From the NCBI RefSeq assembly GCF_001625305.1, contig NW_017804653.1, positions 700,264 through 764,263 on the forward strand: a stretch of 64,000 nt of DNA, in the 5' to 3' direction. Numbering within the stretch: the stretch's first letter is position 1; each line of letters opens with the position of its first letter. Made by a program: the position numbers and the translations under genes. Positions 24,601 to 34,556 of the stretch are shown in pieces. Origin of the DNA: Branchiostoma belcheri (lineage: Eukaryota; Chordata; Leptocardii; Amphioxiformes; Branchiostomatidae). The notes below the pieces were generated by a model. That model was not told the origin of the DNA. It was given only the letters and a program-made list of their open reading frames with translations, and searched no databases.

Positions 24601-25827
24601 GAGTATGACCTGTACTACGGCTTCACCAGGTTTGCAGTGGAGCTGAATGAACTCACTCCAGAGCTGAGGATGGCCCTCCCACCCACAGACACAAGGTTCA
24701 GGCCAGACCAGAGGTAGGATGTCTCTCTGAAATTACATGCACAAAACTGTGGATCTTGAAGGTTTTGGGTTCAAATCCATGACAGGGTCCACTGTTTGTG
24801 TCCTTGGCAAAAACATTTGACACCTATAATTTTATCATTCGACTCCGTGAAAATGAGGACAACTTTGGTAAAGGACGTCTACTCGAAATGGAAGTACCAT
24901 GCCAGAGTACCATGCAGTGTTCATCAACTTGAGCAGGTTAAAGATCCCATGGCCAGGGATTCTTCCTAGTGTAAGTGGTTCAAACCTAAATAGCTGGTGT
25001 GCTATACATGTACCTAAAGGCAGCTTACCAGTTATATTATGCCAAACAAACTGGACCATTTAATGTAAAGTTGACCCTTTACCCTGTTTTTACTCCAGGC
25101 TGCTGGAGGAAGGTCAGGTTCAGCGAGCACAGAACGAGAAAGTCCGTCTGGAACAGATGCAGAGACTGAGGGAACGAGAGAGAGAAGAGGGAGGGGTAGT
25201 GTATCAACCCAGGTTCTTCAGGTATGGTGAAACATCTAAATTCTAGGAAATGTAAGCATAGTTGAAGATTCAGTTAGATACCACAATCTTTTGAGTATGT
25301 TTGTCTGAACCTAAAATAAGGAGGGCAGCATTTTCCTTATTTACTTTTTAAACTCAGTCTTTTTAGTGTCTTTGCAGGGACTTTAAAAATGTTATGTAAT
25401 GCTTTATGTGCTTAGCAGTTAGCACTGATTACCTATGAGAGAGTATGGGACAGTTAAACACACAACACTACCATCAGACTAGCCCCCTGCTGTGTAGTGC
25501 TTGCTCAACTGTGTGGCTAGAAATAGAGATGGACATTACCCCTATGCTCTGCATGGAGTAGGTCTGTTTTCTTTGTGTAGATCTAGATGTTCTGAATAGC
25601 ATATTATATGTAGTTAATTTCTTAGCCAGTTTTGTATGATTGTTTCACAGACAAAGAACGGTTCAGACTTATGAACTAACCTCTTGTTTTCTTGTATTTG
25701 TTTGTTTGTTTGTTTTAGAAGAGTGAAACATGAACAGCACCACGACTCGTGGACCTTCAACAACACGTACTGGGACATGAGGAAAAATCCGGGATTCTCC
25801 ATGACTGAGAACATGAAACTGTGGTGA
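3615..25827 (+). CDS. OSBPL3/6/7: Oxysterol-binding protein-related protein, OSBPL3/6/7 class (5' end missing)
   Basis: Lipid-transfer protein expected at ER-plasma membrane contacts. Exons read from splice sites and phase: 3615-3699, 4415-4605, 5090-5143, 5312-5425, 6113-6268, 6880-6991, 7328-7434, 7573-7713, 8007-8076, 8644-8667, 9045-9080, 9356-9460, 10035-10171, 10682-10780, 11225-11347, 12110-12188, 16697-16815, 17475-17594, 18857-18994, 19355-19418, 19566-19644, 20095-20230, 20716-20826, 21485-21629, 24587-24713, 25099-25221, 25719-25827. They sum to 2904 nt (967 residues plus TGA), a strong check on the model. Domain order: PH (about residues 75-175), Ser-rich linker, coiled segment (about 390-475), FFAT (about 499-505), ORD (about 545-967) with the family signature E-Q-V-S-H-H-P-P across the 18994/19355 junction. 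Human ORP3 and ORP6 are about 890-930 residues. The first recognised exon starts in phase 0 without ATG, so 5' exons lie further left. Class assignment is confident; a single one-to-one paralogue name is not, because invertebrates usually carry one gene for the three vertebrate paralogues. Confidence 0.95.
4415..6268 (+). CDS. OSBPL3/6/7: PH-domain exons of the OSBPL gene
   Basis: Four exons (4415-4605, 5090-5143, 5312-5425, 6113-6268) encode the pleckstrin-homology domain. Visible landmarks are the entry segment [10 protein letters not shown], the strand [18 protein letters not shown], then R-F-F-V-L, and the closing helix [13 protein letters not shown]. In this family the PH domain binds phosphoinositides and helps target the protein to the plasma membrane. 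The basic run K-K-R-K-W-P-L-K-G lies in the expected beta1-beta2 lipid-binding position. All four splice junctions keep frame with GT/AG ends. Confidence 0.93.
4629..4847. repeat. Dispersed repeat (related to 2640-2818)
   Basis: Direct-orientation relative of 2640-2818, about 40 bp longer through an internal insertion, located in the intron just after the first PH-domain exon. Confidence 0.7.
4900..4998. repeat. Small inverted-repeat element (family B)
   Basis: Inverted termini around ccaacacaagaaattgg and ttgtgttggaaattacag with flanking aagcaagttt/aacttgctt. A related inverted pair occurs at 27986-28096. Similar half-elements are at about 3875-3970 and, more diverged, 16470-16580 and 41860-41980. 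Confidence 0.65.
6649..6797. repeat. Inverted-repeat element (family C, copy 1)
   Basis: Starts agcctctaccagg and ends with its complement cctggtagaggct. The inverted arms include ctggaaagagtagaaatt and its complement. Five copies are recognisable in the window: here, 23107-23286, 25970-26149, a half copy at 46719-46816, and 61429-61587. It lies in an OSBPL intron. Confidence 0.85.
8644..8667 (+). CDS. OSBPL3/6/7: 24-nt microexon in the OSBPL linker
   Basis: A 24-nt exon between a good acceptor (ctgaatgcag) and a gtaaga donor. It enters and leaves in phase 1 and adds eight residues, E-L-N-G-K-L-E-N. Because both phases match its neighbours it can be skipped or included without frame change. 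Identification rests on phase and splice signals only, not on homology. Confidence 0.6.
9045..9080 (+). CDS. OSBPL3/6/7: 36-nt optional exon in the OSBPL linker, with a possible truncating extension
   Basis: A 36-nt exon (acceptor cttcag, donor gtgagc) in phase 1/1 encoding [12 protein letters not shown]. If the donor is ignored the frame stays open for about 14 more codons and then hits TGA at about 9119, giving a short PH-only product. A symmetric cassette is the simplest reading. The truncating extension is an inference that only transcripts could settle. Confidence 0.5.
9165..9362. repeat. Tandem duplication of an intron end including the splice acceptor
   Basis: Two adjacent copies of about 105 bp start actaacaccaagaatccc and end ttttccctgtagcaaagaa. 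The second copy supplies the acceptor used for exon 9356-9460. The first supplies an equally good acceptor at about 9254, but its downstream codons read A-K-N-I-E-D-S-Y and then TAA. Confidence 0.8.
9831..9965. repeat. Two decayed copies of the 5' part of OSBPL exon 10035
   Basis: At 9831 and 9924 a ttgcag acceptor is followed by (t/c)ctacag(t/c)cagtta, close copies of the start of the true exon at 10035 (tgtacagccagttgaag). The first copy hits TAG after five codons. The second stays open for about 17 codons to an AG|GTTGGA site. They look like pseudoexons left by local duplication. Confidence 0.75.
10172..10430. repeat. Two further copies of the 3' part and donor site of OSBPL exon 10035
   Basis: Immediately after the true donor, the last ~70 nt of the exon together with its gtcagg donor recur twice (about 10209-10290 and 10326-10410), separated by acaggtcatagggta repeats. 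Each has the same gcacag|gtcagg end. With the upstream pseudoexons, both boundaries of this exon have been duplicated. Confidence 0.85.
10800..11125 (+). mobile_element. Non-LTR retrotransposon 3' fragment in an OSBPL intron
   Basis: At 11038-11110 the + frame reads [13 protein letters not shown], matching the W-N-S-L-P block found near the C terminus of CR1/RTE-type reverse transcriptases. A degraded relative sharing tctaaaactagctcagaaaag and actatcatagagt lies at 19690-19820. Confidence 0.6.
11225..11347 (+). CDS. OSBPL3/6/7: FFAT-motif exon of the OSBPL gene
   Basis: This 123-nt exon encodes S-E-F-F-D-A-E-E preceded by an acidic/Ser-Thr stretch. E-F-F-D-A-x-E is the FFAT core (two phenylalanines in an acidic tract) that binds VAP proteins on the ER. 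In ORP3/6/7 the motif occupies the same place, downstream of the coiled segment and upstream of the ORD. It is followed by a Ser-rich phosphorylatable tract and the acidic exon 12110-12188. Confidence 0.9.
11625..11770. repeat. Dispersed repeat with the gacgtttcgatgaccgtctg core
   Basis: Contains aaagttctttgatcacaacc, gacgtttcgatgaccgtctg, tcatcttcatcagga and a tail ending in actgtgcactg. Related copies are at 20280-20400 (same orientation) and 44860-44905 (opposite). Two of the three are intronic. Confidence 0.7.
13005..13760. repeat. Tandem repeat, about 190-bp unit, four imperfect copies
   Basis: Recurring blocks in order: taaagaattcctat, gcctggcagaataattct, aaggaccctttctct, gtgggaagggcatac, tcaagggaatatgctg and cccctttgatggat. 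Located in the 4.5-kb OSBPL intron 12189-16696, together with further local duplications at about 14760-15010, 15298-15600 and 15640-15960. Confidence 0.8.
15298..15600. repeat. Tandem duplication, two copies of about 150 bp
   Basis: Both copies contain agaatttagt, agagcaacata, aactccctat, ctcttttctttcc and atttagac in the same order and spacing. An AT-rich pair follows at 15640-15960. Confidence 0.7.
16697..25827 (+). CDS. OSBPL3/6/7: ORD (lipid-binding) exons of the OSBPL gene
   Basis: Eleven exons encode the oxysterol-binding-related domain. Landmarks in order: [16 protein letters not shown] at the lid/entry, [22 protein letters not shown], the signature [38 protein letters not shown], a charged helix rich in Arg/Glu, and the C-terminal G-F-S-M-T-E-N. 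The family carries sterol or phosphatidylserine in exchange for phosphoinositide through these elements. The exon at 20716 interrupts the usual order and is listed separately. Confidence 0.93.
18358..18660. repeat. Inverted-repeat element with agggctcaaaat termini
   Basis: Begins agggctcaaaattcatt and ends agtattttgagccct. The interior repeats gggtgcac several times. A shorter relative lies at 26222-26363; end fragments occur at about 43085-43125 and 47420-47470. Confidence 0.75.
19850..20010. repeat. SINE-like dispersed repeat, partial
   Basis: Shares taaagatcccac, ggtccttcctggtgtgagtg and gtggttcaaatc with 24760-25065. Only the 3' part of the longer copy is present. Confidence 0.5.
20716..20826 (+). 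CDS. OSBPL3/6/7: In-frame 37-residue insertion exon inside the ORD
   Basis: A 111-nt exon in phase 0/0 between the exon ending C-R-L-M-F-H-K and the exon starting A-S-Y-W-S-T. In the vertebrate ORP proteins I know these two segments are contiguous, so this block (starting [10 protein letters not shown]) is additional sequence. It has an unusually long pyrimidine-rich tract upstream (about 20590-20700) and a perfect GTAAGT donor, typical of a real exon. It is probably a cassette exon, since inclusion would insert a Trp-rich loop in the middle of the lipid-binding barrel. Confidence 0.7.
20896..21108. repeat. Tandem duplication, two copies of about 110 bp
   Basis: Each copy reads agcttaggatgacaggctt-like, atataggactc, aaagaaagtg and gactgaagtagccatttggct. 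Intronic, just downstream of the ORD insertion exon. Confidence 0.75.
21630..24586. other. 2.96-kb OSBPL intron
   Basis: No coding exon recognised. Contains one family C inverted-repeat element (23107-23286) and a fragment resembling that family's end at about 22636-22660. The rest is AT-rich and unremarkable. Confidence 0.6.
23107..23286. repeat. Inverted-repeat element (family C, copy 2)
   Basis: Begins tagcttctaacagacttcag and ends gatagaggcta, with the internal arms aagtagattggccaaatag and aatttctactctttccagg. More diverged than copies 1 and 3. Confidence 0.75.
24760..25065. repeat. SINE-like repeat with a possible Pol III B box
   Basis: Contains gggttcaaatcc at about 24767, which matches the tRNA B-box consensus GGTTCRANYCC at most positions. 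Downstream are gcaggttaaagatcccatgg and gtgtaagtggttcaaacc, shared with 19850-20010. A tRNA-derived SINE is possible; I could not identify an A box with confidence. Confidence 0.45.
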
Positions 25828-25969
25828 CGACACCCTGTCCAGATCATACATGTTAGAGCTTTGTCAGTAGGGAACATTTTACACCTAGATCTGTTTACAT
25901 GTACGTTATGGATATCCAGACATGGTACAAATGTAGAACACTGTAGGATCCATCTAGGTCTGTTTATAT

Positions 25970-26149
25970 TAGCCTCTACAAGGCTTCAGAGGGGGCTGGA
26001 AAGGGTAGAAATTGGTCAAAATAGACAGATGACATGCCAGGGTAGTCAGTCAGTTAGTACAGTTTGCTGCTCTGAAAGTGTTAACTCCCCTGGCATGTTA
26101 GGCCTATTTCTACTCTTTCCAGCTGCTTCTGAAGCCTGGTAGAGGCTAT
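25970..26149. repeat. Inverted-repeat element (family C, copy 3)
   Basis: Begins tagcctctacaaggcttcag and ends gaagcctggtagaggcta. Arms include ggaaagggtagaaattgg and tttctactctttccagctg. Located in the OSBPL 3' flank or 3' UTR. Confidence 0.85.
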
Positions 26150-27985
26150 GATTATACATCATGGACATCCAGACATGTTAGATCACTGTACACCATTTTA
26201 CTACTAGGTCTGTGAACAGTCAGGGCTTGAAATACATTTCACAGGTGGTTACATTGAGTACTGTATTGCAGTAAACAAAATCAGAAATACCTTCTTATGA
26301 GCTCCAGTTTTTTCTGCACTTATGTACTACATGCATGCAGAAGGTACTGTATTTTGAGCCCTGATTGTGCTTGTGCAACTTGAATAATTTAATTAATTAA
26401 CAGACTAAAGGTATTTTGAGACCTGCGCTTGTTTCCATGTCTATTGATTGTCTACAGGTAGGCAATATTAGAAGGTTGTGGAAAGCTGTAACAATTTATG
26501 CCATGATGTTAACCTTGCATGAAAGTTTTATCAAGTGGCTCACGAAATACAGTGGGTCTCAGTCAAGCCCAGTATGTGGTAAGCAATAGATATGCTACAT
26601 GTGCTAGCAAACTGATTTGCCTTAATTTATAGGAAAAATGAGCCATGACTGTTCATATTAATACTTAATGAAATTAGATACCATATTCATGGTGGCAGGT
26701 AGAGAGGGGGGAATCAATTTAGATAATGTGTATTTAGTTACTTTGTCATGTACTGATATTTCAATGCTAATTGTTTAACGCTTACTAGTTAGTACTTGCT
26801 TAGTTAGTAAGACTTGGTAATTTGTAAACTGATAGGAAAAAAGGTGGAGTCCATGACTGGTGGAATGGATATTCATAATATGTACTTATTACAATACATA
26901 CAACTACCAAATTTACAATTTTGACGAGAGTCATAAAAAACACAGGAATTGAAAGAATTGAAAGATTCTGTAATAGTTGCCAGATATATATAGAAACACA
27001 AATTGAATTATAGAACACAAAAGATCCGTACTTATTTCTTGCAAAGTGTCAGCTACTCATTAAATGCAGAAATTCTCCTATACAGGAAAAAAATGTTCAA
27101 AACATGTTTAACATGATACTAAAATGCACTCAGTAAGAGTTGATGATGGATTTAGAAATTGGACAGGCACTAGTAATAGATAGAAACAAGCAACAGAATA
27201 CAAACTTGAGAAAGATACCACATTTCGTCAGAACATAGCAATCTTAAAGATTATAATGTACTTGTATAGTTAGCCTTGTAAATGACATCAATAAAAATGT
27301 TATGTTGGTAGAAAATACAGAACATGGTGCAGGAAAGACGACATTAAAAATGTGGGACAATCAGTATAATTAATATGTAAAATGATGTTTCCTGTCTAGT
27401 TTATGTTGACTGTTAAATGTTTTTCCATTTTTCTATTTTGTTTCAGATTCAAGATATTATTAGCTTTGATTATTTTTAGGTTCTATTTGTTGTTTTTGGA
27501 AGCTAAGGTATTGTATGAGCAAGCTGCTGGCATGGATAGATACAAGACTAGAAAATGATCTAACAAAATATATTGTAGTGTAATGCAAGAGGGACATTTT
27601 TTATCAAGATCTTTAGAGCCACATGTAACATGGTAACTGGGTGCCTATTATGTTAAATCTCCAACTTGCAATTTAATTTTGTATTCAACAGGTAAGCAAC
27701 CGTAATAATGGGTGGTAAGTAACAAATTTGATAGCTTTTATTCAGTCTATATTTTGATACAAAAATTTTGCTTTGCTGTTATACTGCGGGAACATAATGT
27801 TTAGAATGTTAAAATGATTTAAATGTTTTCAGAGAGAACACGTAAAATGCAGCAGTATTTACTCTAATTTGTCATTATTGTTATAATTTATTAAAATAAA
27901 TATTATGTAATAGTTGGTATCATCTTTTGTATACATGGATCAGGCAGTATGTTTCCTTTATTGTCTCTAGAGTTCTTTTGTGTTT

Positions 27986-28096
27986 GAGCTGCAATTTCCA
28001 ACACAAGAAATTGGCGATGGATTGCTTAGTCCTTGACAAAGATGAATCCCAAGTTTGAGTAAGCCCAATTTCTTGTGTTGGAAATTTCAGTTCAGA
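27986..28096. repeat. Small inverted-repeat element (family B)
   Basis: Arms ctgcaatttccaacacaag/aaattgg and ccaatttcttgtgttggaaat face each other across about 60 bp. Same family as 4900-4998. Confidence 0.75.
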
Positions 28097-30311
28097 CTTG
28101 TTTCATATTTACTTCATTGAAATTAATATAGAGGTAGGTGATTGCAAGAAAAGATGCCCAAATTGGCTGTGGGCATAAAAAATAGAGCCATATCAAAACT
28201 ACAGGAATGTACAGAACTTCTATATGTACACAAACATGCATGTATGCACACACATTCAAACACAAACAAAGGCACAAACACACAAGTAACACATGTATGT
28301 TAAAGTGCACACAAATGCAACATTGTGAATTGACATTGTTTTGCTCTTTGTAGTAGTTTTACTTTAATTCCTTTTGACATTTTTTTTATTAAGATCATAA
28401 CAATTTTTATTTGCAGTGTAATGTATGGAATGCGAAGGCATGGGGGGGAGGCGCTTATCAATATATAATTGGGCTAAAACATCATTTGGAACTTTGAACC
28501 TTTTAAACTTGCCAGACGTAAAAAGTTCTACTTAACATTGGGTGAGACTAGCACAGTACAGTAACAAATAGGACTATGCAAACTACTTTAACTACAAACT
28601 TCAACTTGTGTAATATCTTGTACCTGCTATTTGTTGTAATAGATGGTTGCTAGCTACACAAGAAGAGAAATATCCATTGAGTTGTGTGACTAAGCATTGC
28701 AAAATTAAGTTACAAAGCAAACAGCCATTGACTGCTAGGTTCAAGACTGGATTATGCATGTTTGTCTTTCAATGATGTAACGTTAAAACACTGTAATGCT
28801 GCTCTTATAGAGAAGCTCTTATAGAGAAAGGTGGGCTTTTCCAGTTTTCATGTTTCACTGTGATGTCCGCTGCAATTGTGGGAATTAATTTGAAAATTCC
28901 ATTTAACGTGTGCAAATTGTTATGAAGTTTGGTACCCAACCTTTGAGAGCTTTCTGTTGTCCTTTAGTAATTTTACCTCAAAATGTTGGACAACCAGAGA
29001 AGTAAAGTCTGATATTGCCTTTTAAATGTTGAATCGCTTTGTTTGCTTTCATGCCAGCAAATGCATGTAAATCAAACTTTGCATAATCTGCATTGAGATT
29101 GCCATAGTGGAAACAATTTTATAGAATGTAAATCTAGTCTGTACAGGGATATTGGGTGACAGTATTGCAACATGTATGTACTTTGTAAAGCTTTGAAAAC
29201 AGCAGAAACAAAAGCACTGCTTCAAGATTCACAGTAATCTGTCAAAGGAGTTAGTGGGCTATCTTCCTGCATGTATACTAGTAATTCTTATGAGAAATCT
29301 CTTCGTATTGGCCAGTTTCTAGTTTAATATTTCAAGCTTGCAGAGGAGTCCAGTGAAGACTAACTTACAAACACAGCAGTCTGTACTAGCTAAACTTACT
29401 GTTTAAATTCCATAGCTCTTCAAATATTGTCTGGTACACTGAATGATTAACAAACAGCTTGTACTGTGAACATGGTCGCTATAAATGTCAAGCTAGTGCC
29501 TACGCCATCACATCACTGTAAACTTTGCTGTGTACTTGTGCAGGAGTACAGATGTACATTCACGCCTTGAGAATAAAATCTGTTCTAGCCTATAGTGGAC
29601 TGGATGAATTATTCTTGTTCTTAACACTTGCATAACCCTGTATCCAATAGAGGAATGGTGTAGCTTTATATCCATTGAAAATCACAATTTTTTGTGTACC
29701 CCCTGTTAACCATCCATTTTCAAAGCTGTTTCATTTGTTTTGAAGGATGCAATGCATTTTTAAGGTTCGCTACCATCCCTAGTAAGAATTCCATAATCAA
29801 AAAAGTAGCATTCAAGCCATTTTTGTACTAAGTGCCAAGAGAAAAAAAAAATGATGTGGCCACTACTGTGTCTGTCCTTGGTGCTGAAAGTGTGATCCTC
29901 AGCATTTTCACCTTCCATAACATCTTTCCTGGGGTTGATTCACAGTCAAATGATAAAAAAACACTCTTTTTACTGAAAAGTTATGTATATCACACATAGA
30001 CATAACTGTGCTTTGGACATGGAAGTTTTAAGTATCAAGTTAAGATCCTGCTATGATTCAAGACAATTTGAAGTTTTTATCTTTTGTAAAAGAAAAGAAA
30101 AAAAACTCCTGTGGCCAGAAAATCGGTTGAAGGAACCTCAAACTGCAACTCTTGTCGGATGGGAAAGTTCCAAAAGATAATTTCAAAAGTTTTAGTTATT
30201 TCTTTACACTGTAATAATGAAATTACTCATTAGACCAGGTGAATAGGACACCTGGTTTTACCCATAATACATCGCGCCATGGACCCGCCATTTTTGAAGA
30301 AGAAGACGAAG

Positions 30312-31285
30312 ATGGCGGCTGGGCGTTGGAGAGAAGGAATAGCTTGCCGAAAATTCGTGTTTGGAGCCACGCAACGCCAAAGTTTTGAGGTGAGGACTAT
30401 TTTACTTTGTTGTTTGTATGTCTGGGTCCAGTTTGGTCCGTGATTTAGTGCAAATTTGACGTTATTTTGTAGAATACTGAGGGGAGTCCATTAGCAGTAT
30501 TCTGACCTCCGAGTGTAGAGAATATATCGCCACGTTTTCCTCCGGTTGAGCGAAACAGAAAATGTGCAAGGTTTAGTGGACAATTGAAGCCCGTCTATTC
30601 TTTAATAGTCTAACGAGTAGAAGGCTATAGCAATTGCTTTTTATCTGGTTAAACTTTCCCTTAATTTTGCTTGCAGGTTTTGTCGTTTTCCGCCTGGACT
30701 CGAGCAAGAAGCCTGTGCCACGTGGTGTGTTCCGGGGAGCTGGGTACTTCACCACCACCAGTACAATATTGGTCAGTAGCTAAACTTTATTTCTTAGGCG
30801 TCCTTTCGATAGGTAAATATCTACTGTGTAGTGTCACAACACATACTTTGCGACGATTTTTTTAGGCTAAAGTCAGTAGAAAATTGTGTCTCTGCATGTT
30901 TTTCGTTGAAGTCATAATTACCATATGAATCTCCTCGGCCAGGTGTTGTTTCTTTTTGGCGGGTAAACTGATTAAGTAGCAGCATGCTGGCATATTTAAC
31001 AGGTAACGTTACACACTGTAATCCAACATGTATAAAGGCTGAATACATCGCTTTTCTTTTGACTCTTTTGCCAACTACACTTTTCCTGGTGTGTGTTTCT
31101 TTTAACTTTAGTAACAACATGTTTCTGTTTAGTTGTTGTGTTTGAAATGGCACTGTTGATAAAGTTGTGTAACTTGACTGCAGCCCTACTAGATTTGCCC
31201 AACACAAATAATACTATAGTTTTATGAAATAACTTACTAAATTATTATAGAAAAATAATTTTCTTTTCTTTTTTTCCACAGGTGA
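30312..31285 (+). CDS. Possible small three-exon gene of 58 residues
   Basis: An ATG inside gaagATGGCGGCTGG at 30312 opens a frame that splices in phase: 30312-30389 (donor gtgagg), 30677-30771 (acceptor ttgcttgcag, donor gtcagt), 31282-31285 (acceptor ttttttccacag) with TGA. The 177 nt divide evenly into 58 codons plus stop. The peptide (M-A-A-G-R-W-R-E-G-I...) matches no family I recognise. The AAGATGGCGGC context resembles a YY1 motif, commonly found just downstream of transcription starts. It may equally be a long non-coding RNA with a fortuitous frame. Confidence 0.35.
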
Positions 31286-32496
31286 AGGAGGAGTCAGCCC
31301 ATTGATGTAGTGGAATCATCAGATCCATTCTTCTTTCTGGGGCCATACTGAATTTCCTAATGACCTAAGACCCAAGTATTTTGATGGGATTGTTGTTTGG
31401 TCGTGGTATATTTAATTATAAGTTCTCATAATTTCTTGCCCCGACCCATGGTTTTAGAACCATTGGGAATATTGTTAAATGTATCTTCAAGTTGTCTGAT
31501 GACAAGAATTTGAATACTGTAGTTGTATGTAAATTGGCATGTGATTTTTCTGAATGCATTTTTCTTTTACACCAAAGGTTATGTGAATACATGTGGCCTG
31601 GGACCTGACCATGTTCCTGTGTGCAGTGGGACCTGTCAGCTATCCTGTGTTCCTGTCCATAATTCCAGGAGGACCTGCCTGTGTTCCTGTCCATAATTCC
31701 ATGGAGGATCTGTGTTTCTGAGGGACCTGCCACCAAGCCACAAGACAAGAGAACATCTGACTTTGACTGTGAGTTGGCTTTTACTTGTGGAATTCTTTCA
31801 AACACTGAGGTCTGCATGCCGCAATGCGTAGTCAGCCATTTTAGTTTCGCATTAATGTGAAGTCGGGTCGTTCTGATGTACTTCGTAATGTTAAATATAA
31901 TTTTTGCAGCATGAGTAAAGTCATTGCTTTGCAGAAGTTTGCATAATTGAAATTCGTACAATTCTGATTTAATATCAAATTCAGTCTACGTGTAAGTGTC
32001 TTACACTTTGAATTTTGCATAATTTGTAGTCATACAACTGATTTAATGTCAAATCAATTAGTAAGTTAAACATTCAGTCTGTAGAAATGAAGAGTAAATT
32101 GTGGCCACTGCTATCCAGAATTTAGCGCAAAGCGTGATCAGGACCTCCAATGCAGACCCCTGATAAGAAATGGCAATGAAAGATGGAGGGATAGGACATC
32201 TTCTAAATTTATATTTCTCTGATCTTCTAAATTTATATTTCTCTGATCTTCTAAATTTATATTTCCAAAAAGTACCAGAATTATATGATTGTAAATGTTG
32301 ATACTAGCTCTCCCACTATTTGTTGTCATTTCTGAAAGAGTTCCTTGTACTAATATCTAGTTTAAGGTTGTGACTAATATTTTCACAGTGCATTTTACTA
32401 TTGAGGAGAGCACTTGTGACATTGTCTGTAGTTGTTTCATTCTGTATAGCAATGGGATATATTTTCAACAGCATTTGTGATCAAACTGTTTTCCCT

Positions 32497-34292
32497 GAGG
32501 CCTAGGAAAAAAAATGTTGTGTTTCCGGTTACCCGACCGACCCTATGAAAAAACCCCCGACCCTAGCCTTTTTTGGGCCGACCAAAAATTTCGAGCGGCT
32601 AGCGGTTGGTTTTCAAAATTGGGGGTTTTATCCCCGATAAATGTGCTCGTCATTCCAATTTTCTTCGGTCGGGCGGCGTGGATCGAGCGCTAATTTGCAC
32701 GGATCGGGCCGCTATTCAATTCCATTGTCGGCACAATCCTGTCAATTGTCGATGAATTGTCGATCTCGCCATGACGCCGCAGAGAAAACTTTGTTATTGG
32801 TAGAAAATCTGACACCCCGCTGGCGTTTCACAACAAAATTTTAATGTAAACAACTCCGAATGTCTTTGTTTACATCGTGAAAGCTCACCGATACTCCCGC
32901 CGGCCGGCCGCGCCCGACCACATGGTTGAGGCATGACGCTAGTTTTCGGCAGCTCGGCGGAAAAATAATCCATCCCCAGAAGAAATGTTACGCATGAAAA
33001 TAACAACTACAACTTGCTTTCCTCGTTATATGAGTTTTTGAGGCCGTAAAATGTTTAAAACGGTTGAAATTTGCTCGAAAAACGGCTCGAAAATCCACGG
33101 CGAGACTGCCAAAATGGCCGACGGTGTTTCACAATAACAGTGGTCAAAGGTCAAGACTGCATCCAAATGTACAAGATACATGTACAAAGTACATATTACA
33201 ATGTGCTAAAACGAAACTTTAAACGCATGAAAAAAAATTTTTCGGCTACAACTGAAATAAAAATTCACTAATATTTTTATAAGGTTAATTTTCAAACATT
33301 ACTGAGAAATTTTCCGAATTTATTGGTTTTTTTTTGTGTTAAAATGTAATATTGTTGTTTCTATGAATGTGCGATTGGATGCTGTGATTGTGAAGTCCTT
33401 ACATTGGGAGAATCAGATGAGATATTAGAGATTATCACGCTTAGTACCGCGACCCGAGTGTCTCTCAAATATTTTTTTTGAGTGGAGTTTATAGACATGA
33501 TTTATTTGTTTAGCTTTGTCAATATGTGATTTGTTTGGGAAATAGGATTTGGTTTAGTTTTTAATATATTAATGTCAGTAATATGTTAATGTTAATATAT
33601 TAAAAACTAAACCAAATCCTATTTGGGAAATAGCATTTGGTTTAGTTTTTAATATATTAATGTCAGTAACACTTTGGAAAACTTGCTCCAAGTTCCAGGT
33701 AGTAAATACATGTACATTTTGTATCATGTATTTTTCACTTGTTGAACTTGTGGAAGCACCGTTGGCCCCCGGTTAGGGGTCATCCGGGGAACCTATGCCC
33801 AATTTTTTCAAAATTAAGGGTGGTAATAGAATTTTGGAACATGAAGTGGATAATTAAGTACAGATCTTGAACCTTTCTCCTGCCTTATACATCTGCAATT
33901 GTACAGAAAATGTAGAACTGAAGTTGCAGGAAATGACCTCCACTTGTGTTTGGAAAGGACAAAATGCAATAGCTCCAGGGGGGGGGAAGCCCCCCTCCAG
34001 ACCTCCCCCCCGCAACGCGCTGCGCGCTCCTCCACCCTGCTCTGAATTTCTGGGGAGATCCCTGAATAAAGTGTTCAGTTCAGACTGTTTACATCTCACT
34101 TGTCTTAATGTTTCTAGAGGTTACTATATACAAACTCTTTTGTTGAAGAATGTTACGATCTGTTTTGTACTGCCCAACAGATCATACGTTCATTGTCCCG
34201 GCTTTGACTAAAAAAAAAGGGAATCCCTACCTACCGACCCTAATTTTTTCTGGACTGTAATAGGAAACACAACATTTATTTTGTTAGGCCTG
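32497..34292. repeat. Inverted-repeat element (family D, long copy, about 1.8 kb)
   Basis: Starts aggcctaggaaaaaaaatg-ttgtgtttcc and ends with the complement ggaaacacaacat...ttaggcct; internal arms include ccgaccctag and ctaccgacccta. A 370-bp derivative with the same ends lies at 35557-35929. No transposase-like frame seen. Holds a nested AT-rich palindrome at 33536-33672. Confidence 0.75.
33536..33672. repeat. Nested AT-rich palindrome plus partial third copy
   Basis: aaataggatttggtttagtt...aatatatta is followed by its reverse complement (aatatattaaaaactaaacc...aaatcctattt) and then by another forward copy. It sits inside the family D element and looks like a separate insertion or local inversion-duplication. 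Confidence 0.75.
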
Positions 34293-34556
34293 ATGTCCTC
34301 TTCATCATAATCCACAATCTCCATCATAATCCACAATTTCCAATAACCCTTTTCAAAAATCATTCAAAAGTCTTTTCTAAAATGAAAGTTGTCCATCATG
34401 TGGAGGTAACAAAAAGTCTACATGGTGAAACAATCATTAATGCAACAATGTTTAGGGATGAATAATGCAAGCATTTTGTAGCATTAAAAAATGGAAAATC
34501 AAATGGAATAAAGGGACATATTCATGATGTTCATGAATTTTAGCTTTTATTATTAG

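Larger units (their letters stand above)
25828..30281. other. OSBPL 3' UTR and intergenic DNA
   Basis: No coding exon recognised. Possible poly(A) signals for the OSBPL transcript are AATAAA at 27290-27295, 27895-27900 and 29572-29577; I cannot choose between them. Holds a family C element (25970-26149), an agggctt-type element (26222-26363) and a family B inverted pair (27986-28096). Confidence 0.5.

Noticed and set aside
31416-31961. 181-residue minus-strand frame
   Set aside because: Contains a simple internal repeat and lies in unstructured intergenic DNA; no domain, splice or start evidence.
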